A stretch of DNA of 64,000 nucleotides from Echinarachnius parma (GCA_037951105.1 JBAMJV010008088.1:1-64000); one strand, 5' to 3'; counted from the first letter of the stretch, positions 1 to 12,491 are shown. The notes: a model not told the origin generated them from the letters alone. A program made the numbers and translations.

Positions 1-700
1 CATCTTCATCACCACCACCACCATCGTCGTCATCATCATGATCATCATTTTTAAAAGTAAAGCTATTTACCAGACTTGTAGTAGTCATAGAACTTGATGA
101 CAGCATCCTTAGTTTCATCATCATCATCATCACCAACGTCATCATCATCATCTTCTTCCTCTCCACCACCGTCATCGTCGTCGTCATCATCATCATCATC
201 ATCATCATGTTTAAAAGTAAAGCTACCTACCAGACTTGTAGTAGTCATAGAACTTGATGACAGCATCCGTAGTTTCATCATCATCATCACCAACATCATC
301 ATCATCATCATCATTTTTATCATCACCGTCGTCATCACTATTAAAAGTTTAAGCTACCTACCAGATTTGTAGTAGTCCTAGACCTTGATGACAGTATCCT
401 TGGTTCAATCATCATCATCGTCATCATCATCATCACCATCATCATCATCGTCATCATCATTGTCGTTATCATTATTACAAGTTAAAGCTATTTACCAAGC
501 TTGTAGTAGTCATAGACCTTGATGACAGTATCCTAGGTTTTATCATCTCCATCCTCATCATCATCATTTGCATCATCATTAAAAGCAAATTATACGTTAC
601 CAGGGTTATAGTAGTCATAGACCTCGATGACAGCATCCTTAGTTTCATCATCACCACCATCATCATCATCATCGTCATCATTATTACAAGTTAAAGCTAT
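1..700. repeat. CAT/ATC microsatellite array
   Basis: Imperfect trinucleotide runs fill the spaces between copies of the exon edge, forming a composite repeat with period about 120-140 bp. They give spurious Ser- or Asp-rich reading frames. Confidence 0.9.
61..650 (-). pseudogene. Five copies of the 3' edge of the last RBD exon
   Basis: Copies near 61-115, 219-275, 346-405, 482-540 and 590-650 repeat the coding end (ETKDAVIKFYDYYKSG and variants) of the exon at 705-807 together with a gtaaat- or gtaggt-type donor. They are separated by CAT/ATC runs. None has the first half of the exon or an acceptor. Confidence 0.88.
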
Positions 701-704
701 TTAC

Positions 705-807
705 CAGGCTTGTAGTAGTCATAGACCTTGATGACAGCATCCTTGGTTTCCTTCACAACGATCTCCTGCTTCAGCTGTATCGGCACACAGCGAGTGGTGT
801 CATCGAA
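705..807 (-). CDS. A2M-like gene, receptor-binding domain exon 3
   Basis: Reads FDDTTRCVPIQLKQEIVVKE then TKDAVIKVYDYYKPG. 'VRDLKPAxxKVYDYYExxE' is the family C-terminal block. 103 bp. The donor CCTG|gtaaat leaves in phase 1, so one more short coding exon lies beyond the start of the window. The intron below it is filled with copies of its own 3' edge. Confidence 0.96.
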
Positions 808-950
808 CTGTATAATGGATAACATGATAATTATTATAATATAACATATCAGATTTAATGTGTCAATAAACACTTCCAAAACACTTCCTTAACCTATTCA
901 TAACTAGAACCTGGTATAACATGTATCAAGTCTACAGAAATGACAATTAT

Positions 951-1434
951 CTTGTAGTCAACAGGTTTATACAACATGTCACAAAATTAATTACAACGCG
1001 ACTTTCTGCAACGAGAATTTTAAAGATAGTAGATCAATCAGAATGATATTTCAGGGTATGAAACTATAACTTATTACCTACATCTTGCAGAAAACCCTAT
1101 TCGATTTGCTTCAGTGGTCATGGAGAATGAGGATCTTTTGTCAATCATGTCAGATGTCCCTTCCCTCCAGGTTTTGTAATGTAAGGAGACGTGTTGTCCG
1201 TTGTGTTCACGCGTTATGAACGAAAATGGACACATGACATGATTGACAAAAGATCCTCATTCTCCATGACCACTGAAGCAAATCGAATAGGATTTTCTGC
1301 AAGATGTAGGTAATAAGTTATATATTCATACCCTGAAATATCATTCTGATTGATCTACTATTTTAAAGTTATCGTTGCAGAAAGTCCCGTTGTAATTAAT
1401 TTTGGGACATGTTGTAGATGAGTCTTGAGACAAG
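951..1434. mobile_element. Foldback element, about 180-bp arms
   Basis: Long inverted repeat: CTTGT...ACAACATGTC to ACTACTTTAAAAT-type sequence and the CATTCTCCATGACCACTGAA block recur inverted, with a roughly 90-bp centre. Both ends were located by inspection; no clear target duplication was seen. Confidence 0.8.
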
Positions 1435-1829
1435 ACCTTTACAGAGGAACAAAATTATGAATCCAGTTCCAACGATGCATTTGTTGTTTATCTCGAAACA
1501 TTAAGCAAAGAATTGGGCTTTGGTGGGAATCAATGGTGTAAGTCACTCTTTCCACTCTAAAGATAATCATGTTGACAGTCTCATACTCCTTGTAGAAACC
1601 ATATTTAACTTTATTTATTTTATTTTGTTTAACTTTTCCCAAATTAGACATGATTATTCTCTAAACATTTGGCAACACATAGAGACGCAATTTAGCCAAC
1701 AATCAACTTAACACAATGTATACGGGAGCGTCGTTGGCCCGGTATTAAATCTATGAAACTTTCATAATCTAGTTGGGTTAAACGCATTTCTCTCTCTTAT
1801 CAAATGATATCATTATAATCATTGGTTAC

Positions 1830-2007
1830 CTGGTCAAAGTAGAGAGCCAGTGGCTTGCCCTTCTCGTACTTGTCGATTCGCTTCAGGCCGATTCCAGCTC
1901 CAATCTCAGATTGCATCAACTCCAGTGAATCCTCGTGGGGGATGTACCCGGACACCATCTTCATTTCTATCACGGCCATGTTGGTTTCTTCCCCACTGCC
2001 AGTATAC
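1830..2007 (-). CDS. A2M-like gene, receptor-binding domain exon 2
   Basis: Reads YTGSGEETNMAVIEMKMVSG then YIPHEDSLELMQSEIGAGIG and KPLALYFDQ. It matches the A2M receptor-binding block 'YTGxxxxSNMAIVDVKMVSGFIPxxxxVKxL'. Acceptor gttgcag, donor CAG|gtaacc, phase 0 out. Confidence 0.97.
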
Positions 2008-2104
2008 CTGCAACAAAAGTATAACGACATAAATCGTATCGAACATAATGTCATAAAATATTGCATCATTATCAATGAGTGTGACTTCATCTATCATTAT
2101 TCTA

Positions 2105-2804
2105 ATCTTTGACTTTCTTGTCCCCGCACACAGCTGGGTCAGGCAATGCATTGCTGTCCGCATTTTGGACAAACACCCCAATATTGAGGAGGTTCTCACC
2201 TGCTGCAGATTGTGACTTTCTTGCCCCCGCACACAGCTGGGTCGGACATTGCATTGCTGTCCGCATCTTGGACAAACACCCTAATGTCCAAGAGAAGGTT
2301 AAGTAACCTCACAGAGACATTATCATCAGGTTTCTCACTCTTGAACATTCACCTTCCCATTATGGTAGAGAAGGAGAGCACTGACAACTCACCTGATGCA
2401 GATTGTGACTTTCTTGCCCCAGCACACAGCTGGGTCGGGCATGGCATTGCTGTCAGCGTCTTGGACAAACCCCCCCCCACCCCCCCCCCCCTCAATGTCC
2501 AAGAGAAGGTTAAGTAACCTCACAGAGACATTATGACAAGAATTCTTCATCAGGTTTCTCACTCTTGAACATTCACATTCCCATTATGGTATAGAGAGCA
2601 CTGACAACTTACCTGATGCAGATTGTTACTTTCTTGCCCCAGCACACAGCTGGGTCGGACATTGCATTGCTGTCCGCATCTTGGACAAACACCCTAATGT
2701 CCAGGAGAAGGTTAAGTAACCTCACAGAGACATTATCATCAGGTTTCTCACTCTTGAACATTCACATTCCCATTATGGTAGAGAGAGCACTTCTGACAAC
2801 TCAC
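2105..2804 (-). pseudogene. Four copies of the 3' half of the RBD exon
   Basis: A roughly 200-bp unit repeats the donor-side of the exon at 2805-2944 (DADSNAMSDPAVCGGKKVTI-like) with gtgag or gtaag junctions and common intron sequence. The 5' half is altered and the AG acceptor lost. One copy also contains a poly-C expansion near 2470-2490. Confidence 0.85.
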
Positions 2805-2944
2805 CTGATGCAGATTGTTACTTTCTTGTCCCCGCACACAGCTGGGTCGGGCAATGCATTGCTGTCTGCGTCTTCGACGGACACCCTGATGTCGAAGAGA
2901 AGACGGTTCGGTAACAGGACAGGGACATTGTACCTCAATTCGGC
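2805..2944 (-). CDS. A2M-like gene, receptor-binding domain exon 1
   Basis: The only complete member of an eight-copy array. It reads AELRYNVPVLLPNRLLFDIR then ALPDPAVCGDKKVTICIR, matching 'LxYNxxPxxxxFxLxVxxxx......CxxxxxxxxxxxxVSYTGS'. Acceptor tttctag. The donor AG|gtgagt joins to G TAT of the next exon, giving RYTGS. Confidence 0.88.
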
Positions 2945-3029
2945 CTAGAAAGGGAGGGGAAGGGAAGAAATGAGAATTATGGTTTAATAACTGAATTAAG
3001 TAATTGATTTAAGGTACTGCTGACAAGGT

Positions 3030-3540
3030 CAGAAATAGAAGTATTGCTGTCCTCTTCTTCGACGGACACCCTGATGTTGAAGAGAGGACGGTTCGGGAAC
3101 ATGACAGGGACATTGTACCTCAACTCGGCCTAGATAGAAGGTGGAAGATGAAATTATTAGTGATTGAAGTCAATGTTTTTGTCAGATTTTCAGAATCAAT
3201 TTAGCAAATTATAAATGGTACTGCTAGGTTGGACACAGTATTGCTGTCCGCATCTACGACGGACACCATGATGTTGAAGAGAGGACGGTTCAGGGTCATG
3301 ACAGGGACATTGTACCTCAACTCAGCCTAGAAGGGGGGGGGGCAAAATAAAATGAGAATTATAGTTAGTGACTGAAGTAATTGTTTATGCCAGATTTTCA
3401 GCATTAATTAAGTAAATTATCAATGGTACTGCTAGGTCTAACACAGTACTGCTGTCCGCATCTTCGATGGACACCGTGACGTCGAAGAGAAGACAGTTCA
3501 ATAACAGGACAGGGACATTGTACCTCGGCTCCGCCTAGAA
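3030..3540 (-). pseudogene. Three copies of the 5' half of the RBD exon
   Basis: Near 3030-3131, 3236-3330 and 3443-3537, with period about 205 bp, the acceptor (ctag) and first half of the exon at 2805-2944 recur (AELRYNVPV then NIRVSVEE-like). Each loses similarity about halfway and has no donor at the equivalent place. Confidence 0.85.
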
Positions 3541-3674
3541 AGGAAGGGGAAGGGAAGAAATGAGAATTATAGTTAGTGACTGAAGTCATTGCTTTTGTCA
3601 GAATTTTTGAAAGTTTTGCTATTTCAATAGTTTTGTATATTGGTCAGAAAAGATTAGTGGATAACCTGGATTAC

Positions 3675-4206
3675 TGATTGTGATGGAACTCAAGATGATT
3701 GTATGGGTTAGAACTGAACCTAATGATTGAGATGGAACTCAAGATGATTGTATGGGTTAGAACTGAACCTAATGATTGAGATGGAACTCAAGATGATTGT
3801 ATGGGTTAGAACTGAACCTAATGATTGAGATGGAACTCAAGATGATTGTATGGGTTAGAACTGAACCTAATGATTGAGATGGAACTCAAGATGATTGTAT
3901 GGGTTAGAACTGAACCTAATGATTGAGATGGAACTCAAGATGATTGTATGGGTTAGAACTGAACCTAATGATTGAGATGGAACTCAAGATGATTGTATGG
4001 GTTAGAACTGAACCTAATGATTGAGATGGAACTCAAGATGGTTGTATGGGTTAGAACTGAACCTAATGATTGAGATGGAACTCAAGATGGTTGTATATGG
4101 GTTAGAACTGAACCTAATGATTGAGATGGAACTCAAGATGATTGTATGTGTTAGAACTGAACCTAATGATTGAGATGGAACTCAAGATGATTGTATGGGT
4201 TAGAAC
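3675..4206. repeat. 49-bp minisatellite, about 11 copies
   Basis: Unit TGATTGAGATGGAACTCAAG plus 29 further bases, nearly invariant except one copy with a 2-bp insertion and a few substitutions. High identity suggests recent expansion or homogenisation. Confidence 0.95.
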
Positions 4207-4678
4207 TTAATGCCCTTTTCAATTTCACCCAATAATGTTGTTAATCATATTTCTGAACATTTTAAATATTTGCTGAAAATTCGGCATCACATAGTAGTCT
4301 AGTCGGAATGGGGGGTTCCCATGCACCCAAAAGATATATTTTTCTAACTCACATTTTTGTAAACCTGAATATGTCTAGTTAAAGAATTTTGATGTTAACA
4401 AGACCAAATCGTGTCCCATGGGTGTGTTTGGCGGCCATCTTGGACACCATGTTGGATTTCAATGGCAAAAAGTGTAGCTTACCTAAATGTTGAATAACGG
4501 GACATGAAAAGAAAATTGAACATGTATTTAGGAATAGTTGGCAACGAGGGATTATATCAAAACAATTTTACAATATCTATCCTAATTTGAATACGTAATT
4601 TGGCGACAATCGTGGTCGCCATCTTGGATTTTGTCCAAAAAAGACGATTTTCGAATATATCTCTTAGAACATATCTAA

Positions 4679-6079
4679 CTAAATGATGCCTCCGCCATTA
4701 CGCAATTTATTCATATCAAGCCCAAATCAACATGTACACAGAATGAATTCTGTCAACTAAATTTTGATGGTACTCTTGTCTTTTAGATCTTGACATATCA
4801 CAATTATGAGCTATAAGTGACCTTGACCTTTGCCCTCATGACCCCAAAATCTAATGACTACAATTGTTCCCTAAGATACATTCAGGTATCAAGTTGGATT
4901 GAAATCTGATATTCAGTTCTTGAGATTTCCAATCTCAAGCTACTTTTACATATAATGAGCCCTGTGACCTTTAACCTCATGACCCCCAAAATCTAATCAG
5001 TTCATTGGCTCTCCAAGGAACATACATGTACCAAGTTTGGTCAGAATCTGTCAATCCGTTCTTGAGATAACGCGATCACGAGCTATTTTTGCATATATAA
5101 TGAGCTCTGTGACCTTTGACCTTTGACCTCATGACCCCAAAATCTAATCAGATCATCGGCCCCCCAAGATACATACATGTACCAAGTTTGGTCAGAATCT
5201 GTCAATCCCTTCTTGAGATAACGCAATCACAAGCTATTTTTGCATATATAATGAGCTCTGTGACCTTTGACCTTTGACCTCATGACCCCAAAATCTACTC
5301 AGATCATTGGACCCCCAAGATACATACATGTACCAAGTTTGGTCAGAATCTGTCAATCCGTTCTTGAGATAACGCGATCACGAGCTATTTTTGCATATAT
5401 AATGAGCTCTGTGACCTTTGACCTTTGACCTCATGACCCCAAAATCTAATCAGATCATCGGCCCCCCAAGATACATACATGTACCAAGTTTGGTCAGAAT
5501 CTGTCAATCCCTTCTTGAGATAACGCGATCACAAGCTATTTTTGCATATATAATGAGCTCTGTGACCTTTGACCTTTGACCTCATGACCCCAAAATCTAA
5601 TCAGATCATTGGACCCCCAAGATACATACATGTACCATGTTTGGTCAGAATCCATCAATCCGTTCTTGAGATAACGCGATCACGAGCTATTTTTGCATAT
5701 ATAATGAGCTCTGTGACCTTTGACCTTTGACCTCGTGACCCCAAAATCTAATCAGATCATCGGCCCCCCAAGATACATACATGTACCAAGTTTGGTCAGA
5801 ATCTGTCAATCCCTTCTTGAGATAACGCGATCACGAGCTATTTTTGCATATATAATGAGCTCTGTGACCTTTGACCTTTGACCTCATGACCCCAAAATCT
5901 AATCAGATCATTGGCACCCCAAGATACATACATGACCCAAGTTTGGTGAAAATCCGTCCATCGGTTCTTGAGATAACGCGATCACGAGAACGGGACGTAC
6001 GTACGGACGTACGTACGTACGTACGGACGGACGGACAACCCGAAAACATAATGCCTCCGGCTACTTCGTTGCGGAGGCA
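4679..6079. mobile_element. Nested element with TAA target duplication
   Basis: Begins CTAAATGATGCCTCCGCC and ends GCGGAGGCA, flanked by TAA on both sides. The opposite arm of the host foldback (near 10500-10530) preserves the uninterrupted sequence with a single TAA, so insertion site and target duplication are directly visible. The 3-bp duplication is of the kind seen with PIF/Harbinger-type elements. Confidence 0.8.
4900..5990. repeat. 152-bp tandem repeat, about 7 units
   Basis: Units begin near CATATATAATGAGCTCTGTG and contain TGACCTTTGACCTTTGACCT. They are internal to the nested element. Related elements at 38228-39146 (four units), 31130 and 45230 (about one unit) show that the copy number varies. 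Confidence 0.9.
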
Positions 6080-7806
6080 TAATAAAAAGACTAATAGACA
6101 TGACTGTTCATTAAATGCATCATGGAATATTTGATCAATATGTTCTTGTTCATAATTCAATCATATTAATTCAAACAGGGGATCGTGGCCGCCATTTTGT
6201 GCCACTCTTTGCCACCATGTTGGATTTCACTGAAATACGTGTACATTGCTTATCTCTGAAGTAGGGTCATACAAATACAAATTAACACATTTTATTTGGG
6301 TAAAATACCAACGAGGGATTAGTTGAAGAATAATTATAATGATTTAACCAATTTGAATGCATAATTTGGCAGCCATCTTGGATTTTGGTGAAAAAAAAAA
6401 TATTTTCATACATTTCTCGAGATAAATAAAAAAAAACAGTAAATACAAAGCAAATAAGCATGTTTTTGTTAATAATTTCGCAACTAGGGATGACTAATGA
6501 ATATAATTTGAATTATTTGTATGCCTGCCAGCTTGGCAGCCATCTTGGACTTTAATGAAAAATTGTATTTGTACATAAATTATCTTTTTAAACAAGTATC
6601 GTACATTTAAGTCCAATTGTAATATTCTTTGTTTGATACGTATTGATAGATATAGCATTGAAACGTGATGTCAGAATATAAAACCACCCAATTCGGGTCT
6701 TCGTAGCCACCTTGGTGGCCATCTTTGATTTCCAATCCAATCCGATCTCCAATTATCTGATTTAGCAGAGCATGGCAGGCTTTTGCCATGCCTTGAAATA
6801 CATCAGACATGTGAATTATTTGAAGGTGGACTAGCTGAGGGAAGTCAAATCCCTCTGAAAATTTGGAACCGACCGTAAATGTACTGGGCCGAGAGCCAAG
6901 AGTGTATCCATCTTCAGCTAAAGCTTTACCTTTAGCGAAAGTACTTCTCTTGTACAAATGAGGTGTCCAATATCTGTTAGCCGAGTGAGGACTGGGGAGA
7001 ACCAGTTGGCAGCTGTTTTGATGTCAAAGATTGCATGATCAGCCTCCATGATGCAGACATACTTCTAGTATCATGGGAACGTATTGGTTGGTCAATAACT
7101 TCACCACCTGTCACACGAATGTTCTTAGCAATCCATTTGATAAGGATGTCTTAAAATCACATGAAACATCACATGGTTTCTAACTCCTGCCTATAAATTG
7201 AGAGGGTCTAAGGACAATGCTTAATTAGTGTAATGCTATTTCTGCAGGTAGAACAAAACATTTTTCAAGATCTCCGTCGTCCAGGAGACTAAAAATTTAC
7301 TGTCGACAGACCCCATCAAGTACATCCAGGACATCCAGTACATCCAGTACATCCAGGATGGCATCACCGTCTGAGAAGATTCAAGGCTGAAACCTACACA
7401 AATCTGATAAGAGAACACACTTATATCCGTGGAATAAAGTTAGAAGAAGTCACTGCGGAGCCATCTTGGAACGAGATCCTACTTTCACATGGGCGGTTAA
7501 TGTGACCTATCAGACCATTGGAACGACCCTTCAAGATGAAAGGTGTGAGATGAACTGGTCGACGGATTATGCTTACAGTGGCCATGCGTGACCAAGACTA
7601 ACGATCTTTCGGACAGGCCTAACTCTTTTTTAGGCAACTGGACTAGAATTAGCCACACAGATGGTATCAGGTTCAATGAGACCTCAGTGACAGATGTTGA
7701 ACCAGACATGCCAGAAGACCACAATTATGATTGATTCGGCGCACGAAACACAACTACAAGGGATCACATGCACGAGACGGAAGGTTGAAATCTAGTGTTC
7801 TTCAAC

Positions 7807-8207
7807 CCATGTCGAAAAAACAGTTGAACATTAGTTCACATTGTTACCAGTTGATACTAGTTGGCCAACTGGTTTCAATATGGAAATTGGTACACTGGAA
7901 TAAACTGAAACAACCAGTAAAAAAAAGAACCCAGTTAGGCTGACCAGCACGAAACCCAATTGAAACCATTAGGAAACCTGTAGTGGGATTAATTAGTACA
8001 TGAGGACCAGTCAAAGTAATTGGTTTCCACTGGTATTTTGAATTGGTTTCAACTGGTATTTCTATTGGTTTCAACTGGTCTGCTGCATCTGTCAATTTAT
8101 GATTACTGGGAACCGGGAATTTTAACTGATACCGTTTGATGCCAGTTAAAACCATTAAAAGATCAGTTGAATATCCAACTGGTTTCAACTGATTTTTTCG
8201 ACCTGGG
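7807..8207. mobile_element. MITE at the centre of the foldback
   Basis: Terminal inverted repeats of the CCCATGTCGAAAAAACAGTT type and its inverted copy near 8190-8207. The interior is rich in GGTTTCAACTGG words in both orientations. The same insertion is present in the duplicate at about 13884-14284. Confidence 0.75.
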
Positions 8208-10968
8208 AATCAACATGTCTTGAGTGTACGTAACTGGGTAAGTTGATGCCTTGAACTAAGAAGAAACATGTTGTATCATGGTTCAGTTTCAGGAAATTAC
8301 TACTCATCCACATCTGCATTCTCAGTCAAACCGTCTTACATCTTCTGGTATGCAGCAAGGTCTGAACGCCATGGCTTGAAGCAACTTAGACATGTTAGAG
8401 TGGAGTATCATATATGTATATAATATGATAACTCACGTCGTGATGCTATGCGATGTCCCTAAGTTAAGTGTGAATGGTGAATGTGATAGGTCCCATGGCA
8501 GGCTCCTGATGGAATGTAACAACCCAAGTTCTGTTTTCGATGTAGAGTGCAGCTAGGGCGATAGTTCGGAATATGATTTAGGTTTCTTGCATTGCTTCCC
8601 TTGTTTTTTGGTATTTTTCATGTTCCGAATCAATAATAATGGTGGTCTTTTGGTTCAACACCTGTAACTCAGGTCTCATTGAACCTGATTTCATCTTGAT
8701 GCATCCGTGTGGCCATTTTTAAAACCATTTGATTGAAAAACAAACATGTGTTAAAGTGTTAGATAGCATTAGTATTGGCCACTCATGGTCTCTGCAAGCA
8801 TGATCAGTCGACCGGTCCGTCTTACACCTCTCATCTCACAATAACCGCCAATGTAGAATCAAGATCTTGTTTACCGACAGCTTCGCAGTGTCTTCTTCTA
8901 ACTTGATTCCAGGGTTATGAGTGTATACTTTTTGTCATATTTGTGTATGTTTCAGCCTGTGGTCCTCGCTGGAGCCTCGCATCACTATCAATTAGTCAAT
9001 GTCATGTGTTTGTTAGACATCTTTTTACAATGTATTGTTAAGGCCATTGGTGTGGTAGATGGTGATGGAGTCTCTGTCAGTCCGATATGGTCCCATGATA
9101 CTAGAGGTGTTTATGCATCATGGTCGCTGATCATTTATGCAATCATTGGCATTCAAACAGCTGCGAACTGGTTCCCACCATATGTGTTGTTTATAAGCTA
9201 TTACATCAGCGATCTTGTGGATGTATGTTCTTCTCTTGCTGATGTGGCTAAGAAGTGTCATCTGCACAATTATCCCAGGCTCTTGCATACCTTGATGGTT
9301 TGGTGCGGGTTAGTGAGTATGCATTTGTGATACAGGGGTAAGACATAAGTTTCGGATCCTGACATAGATTACTCCCTAGAAGTCATTATCCATGAGGATA
9401 AGATAATTACAAATAACAACATAATGACAACCTTGCATGAATCAAAATGTATTAAACAGCACAGGTGTGATTGTGTTACAAGTGATGAAACTGTTATTGG
9501 ACACCTCCTTCGTACAAGAGGAGTATGGCACGTTCGCCGAAGGTAAAGGTGGATGCTTTAGCATATCCGATAAGCATCGGGCTGTCTGGCAGGTGCTAAC
9601 TGCGTAATTATTAACCAAACCGAGTACCCAGTTACTAGTCCCGCTCGCTGACCCCGTGCCGTATAATATCTCTCACACAGCTAGCTAGCTCGCGGTCGCA
9701 TAGAGAATCTCTAAGCCATATAGAGCCTGGACGCTGGGCTCTTGGTCTACTATATATTTATGATCGGTTCAATATTTTCAGAGGGAACTGACTTCACTCA
9801 GCCCAACTCTAGGCAATTTACATGTCCGATGTATTTCAAGGCACTGCAAAAGTCTGGCAATGCTCTGCTAAAGCAGATGATTGGAGATTGGTTAAGAAAA
9901 AGATGGCCGCCAAAGTGCCAGTATGTGAAGTTTTATATTCTGATATCATACGTCCATAAACTATCATACAGAAAATGTGATCGTTTGACTTGAACTTATA
10001 TACGATACTTGTTAAAAAGATAAGTTATGTACAAATACAATTTTTCATTAAAATCCAAGATGGCTGCCAAGTTGGCAGGCATACAAATAACTTAAATTAT
10101 ATTTATTAGTCATCCCTAGTTGCGAAATTATAAAAAAAAACATGCTTATTTGCTTTGTATTTATTATTGTTTTATTTATCTCGAGAAATGTATGAAAATA
10201 TGTTTTTTTCACCAAAATTCAAGATGGCTGCCAAATTATGCATTCAAATTGGTTAAATCAATATGATTATTCTTCAACTAATCCCTCGTTGGTATTTTAC
10301 CGAAATAAAATATGTTAATTTGTATTTGTATGACCCTACTTCAGAGATAAGCAATGTACACGTATTTCAGTGAAATCCAACATGGTGGCAAAGAGTGGCA
10401 CAAAATGGCGGCCAGGACCCCCTGTTTGAATTCATATGATTGAATTATTAACAAGAACATATTGATCAAATATTCCATGATGCATTTCATGAACAGTCAT
10501 GTCTATTAGTCTTTTTATTAGATATGTTCTAAGAGATATATTCGAAAATCGTCTTTTTTGGTCAAAATCCAAGATGGCGACCACGATTGATGCCAAATTA
10601 CGTATTCAAATTAGTTTAGATATTGTAAAATTATTTTGATGTAATCCCTCGTTGCCAAATATTCATAAATGAATGTTCAATTTTCTTTTCATGTCCCGCT
10701 ATTCAACATTTAGGTAAGTTACACCTTTTGCCATTGAAATATAACATGGTGTCCAAGATGGCCGCCAAACACACCCATGGGACACGATTTGGTCTTGTTA
10801 ACATCAAAATTCTTTAACTAGACATATTCAGGTTTACAAAAATGTGAGTTAAAAAAATATATCTTTTGGGTGCATGGGACCCCCCTATTCCTCCCCTACT
10901 ATAGAGTATATAGGCTCTGATGAACAAGATGGTATAAGCAGAACTAAAATTAGCCTACTGCAGTCAAC

Positions 10969-11048
10969 TTAACCTGTTCACCTTGAGATTCTGAAATCGC
11001 CATAGACTTTGTACATCGCCCAGCCGGTTTCCGTAAGCTACGGGTTAA
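10969..11048. mobile_element. Minimal TTAA-flanked element
   Basis: Begins TTAACCTGTTCACC and ends GCTACGGGTTAA; about 80 bp. Related sequence without an intact right end occurs near 32307-32371. Confidence 0.55.
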
Positions 11049-11123
11049 TGCCCTTTTCAGTCTCGCCCAATGATATGGTAATCATATGGAATATGGTTAT
11101 GGTATCATCAGCATGTATCTTAC

Positions 11124-11360
11124 CTGGAACAAGGCACATCCAGCTCCAGTAGCAGTGACAGTCAGTTCAGTTGGGACCTCGGCCAGGTCCTCGCGCTGGA
11201 GAATGAGCCGATTGTCGTTGCTGACGGTGAAGTTGCGGACCCGAGCTTCAGCAGGGGGCGTCCTTGTTGCGTCGACACTGATATTCAGTGCCAGAAGGGA
11301 ATCCGGGTCATAGACCACTTCGGCAAACTGGGCTAGAGCTTGTAGACCAACAACCGTGTC
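11124..11360 (-). CDS. A2M-like gene, TED end and CUB return exon
   Basis: Begins DTVVGLQALAQFAEVVYDPD, joining to STQ as STQDTVVGLQAL. It continues NFTVSNDNRLILQREDLAEV then TATGAGCALFQ, the 'F.V...NRLLLQ...LPxxPGxY.V.VTGxGCVYLQ' strand run. 79 codons, phase 0 both ends. NFT is a possible glycosylation site. Confidence 0.96.
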
Positions 11361-11711
11361 CTATATGGTAATATTATAAAGAAAACAATTATTTTGTATT
11401 ACATATTTTGACTACATTAATTCAAAAATTAGATTTGTGTTTGTTTGTGAAGTTTGCGTAGATTAAATATATGAATAATCATGAAATCTATTTTAAACTT
11501 TTGATCACAATACAAATATTTACCAATACAGATGAACTTTCATAGTAATATGAATAATCATATTGTGGTGCTTTGCAATTGCTTTACAAACCACTGGTGT
11601 AGATCTGTAAGTGCAAAGATCTATTCATTGATCCCCCTCTGAACAATACGTGTTACGTAAGGATATACGCCAGTGTTACCAAACCCTACCCTACGATTTT
11701 GCACCACGAAC

Positions 11712-11941
11712 CTGAGTAGAGGAGAAGCCACCAAATCCGTTGCGCTGGGAGTTGAGCCACTTCACGATAGGCATCGTCTCCATGAGGACGGCATTGAATT
11801 CCCGATCCGGATCCTGGTTCAGGTAGCTGAGAAGGGCGTAGGATGTCACCTCGATATCGGAGGATGGGGCGTGACAGTGGTCACTGCAAAGGGTCTCCTC
11901 TGTTTCAGAGACATCGCTGTTGCTCCAGTAACTGACTCTCA
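11712..11941 (-). CDS. A2M-like gene, thioester domain exon 5
   Basis: Begins RVSYWSNSDVSETEETLCSD, then SSDIEVTSYALLSYLNQDPD and KWLNSQRNGFGGFSSTQ. The block 'ExTSYxLLAYL' and 'IVxWLxxQRNxxGGFSSTQDT' is strongly conserved. 230 bp; phase 1 in, 0 out (CAG|gttcgt). Confidence 0.96.
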
Positions 11942-12039
11942 CTGTAGGAAACATAACAAACAATATAATCACAACAAATTAATTGTGACGAATCAACGAA
12001 TATATCAATCATTCAATAATTTGACCAACTAACGAACTT

Positions 12040-12480
12040 GTCAATCAATTCACTTATCAAATATCAACCAATAAATCCATGGATCAATCAATCCATCCAT
12101 CCATAAATCAACCAATCTATTCAGCAATCAACCCATCAATCAATCAATCAATCAATTATTCAATCAATCGATCAATCAGTGGTCACTGAACAGGGCCTCC
12201 TCCTTCTTGGTAACATCGCTGTTGCTCCAGTCAAATTCATTTGCAAAAAAATTGACATACAAATTAATAATTAAATACCCAACAATCTGTCTACCAATCA
12301 ACCAATGGATCAATCAATCCAACCAACCAACCAACCAACTATCCAACTATCCAACCCACTGACCAAACGACCAATCAATCCATACATGTACATCAATCGA
12401 TCAATCAATCGATTTATCCATAAATCAATTAACCAATCACTCAATGAACCAGCCAATTGACCATCAAATAAAACCACTAA
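12040..12480. repeat. CAAT/ATCA tetranucleotide-rich tract
   Basis: Irregular CAATCAATCA, AACCAACC and CATCCATC runs in the intron between TED exons 4 and 5, continuing between the exon copies to about 12955. Confidence 0.9.
12178..12231 (-). pseudogene. Copy of the 5' edge of TED exon 5
   Basis: Resembles the start of the exon at 11712-11941 (WSNSDV and the following Glu-rich stretch). It lies about 240 bp into the upstream intron and lacks a clear acceptor. Confidence 0.65.
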
Positions 12481-12491
12481 TCAACCAAACA

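Larger units (their letters stand above)
4291..10902. mobile_element. 6.6-kb foldback element
   Basis: The ends are inverted copies of each other, starting ATAGTAG...GGGGGG then CCATGCACCCAAAAGATATA. The inverted similarity continues inward for about 3 kb on each side (for example 6600-7730 against 8570-10020). It contains nested insertions at 4679-6079 and 7807-8207. No transposase is recognisable; reading frames of up to 137 aa inside look random. Confidence 0.85.

Noticed and set aside
63-372. Asp/Met/Ser-rich frames at the left edge, and a similar Asp-rich frame at 21892-22164
   Set aside because: Products of CAT/ATC microsatellites.
3675-4206. CRISPR-like regular repeat
   Set aside because: The 49-bp units are directly tandem with no unique spacers, in an animal intron.
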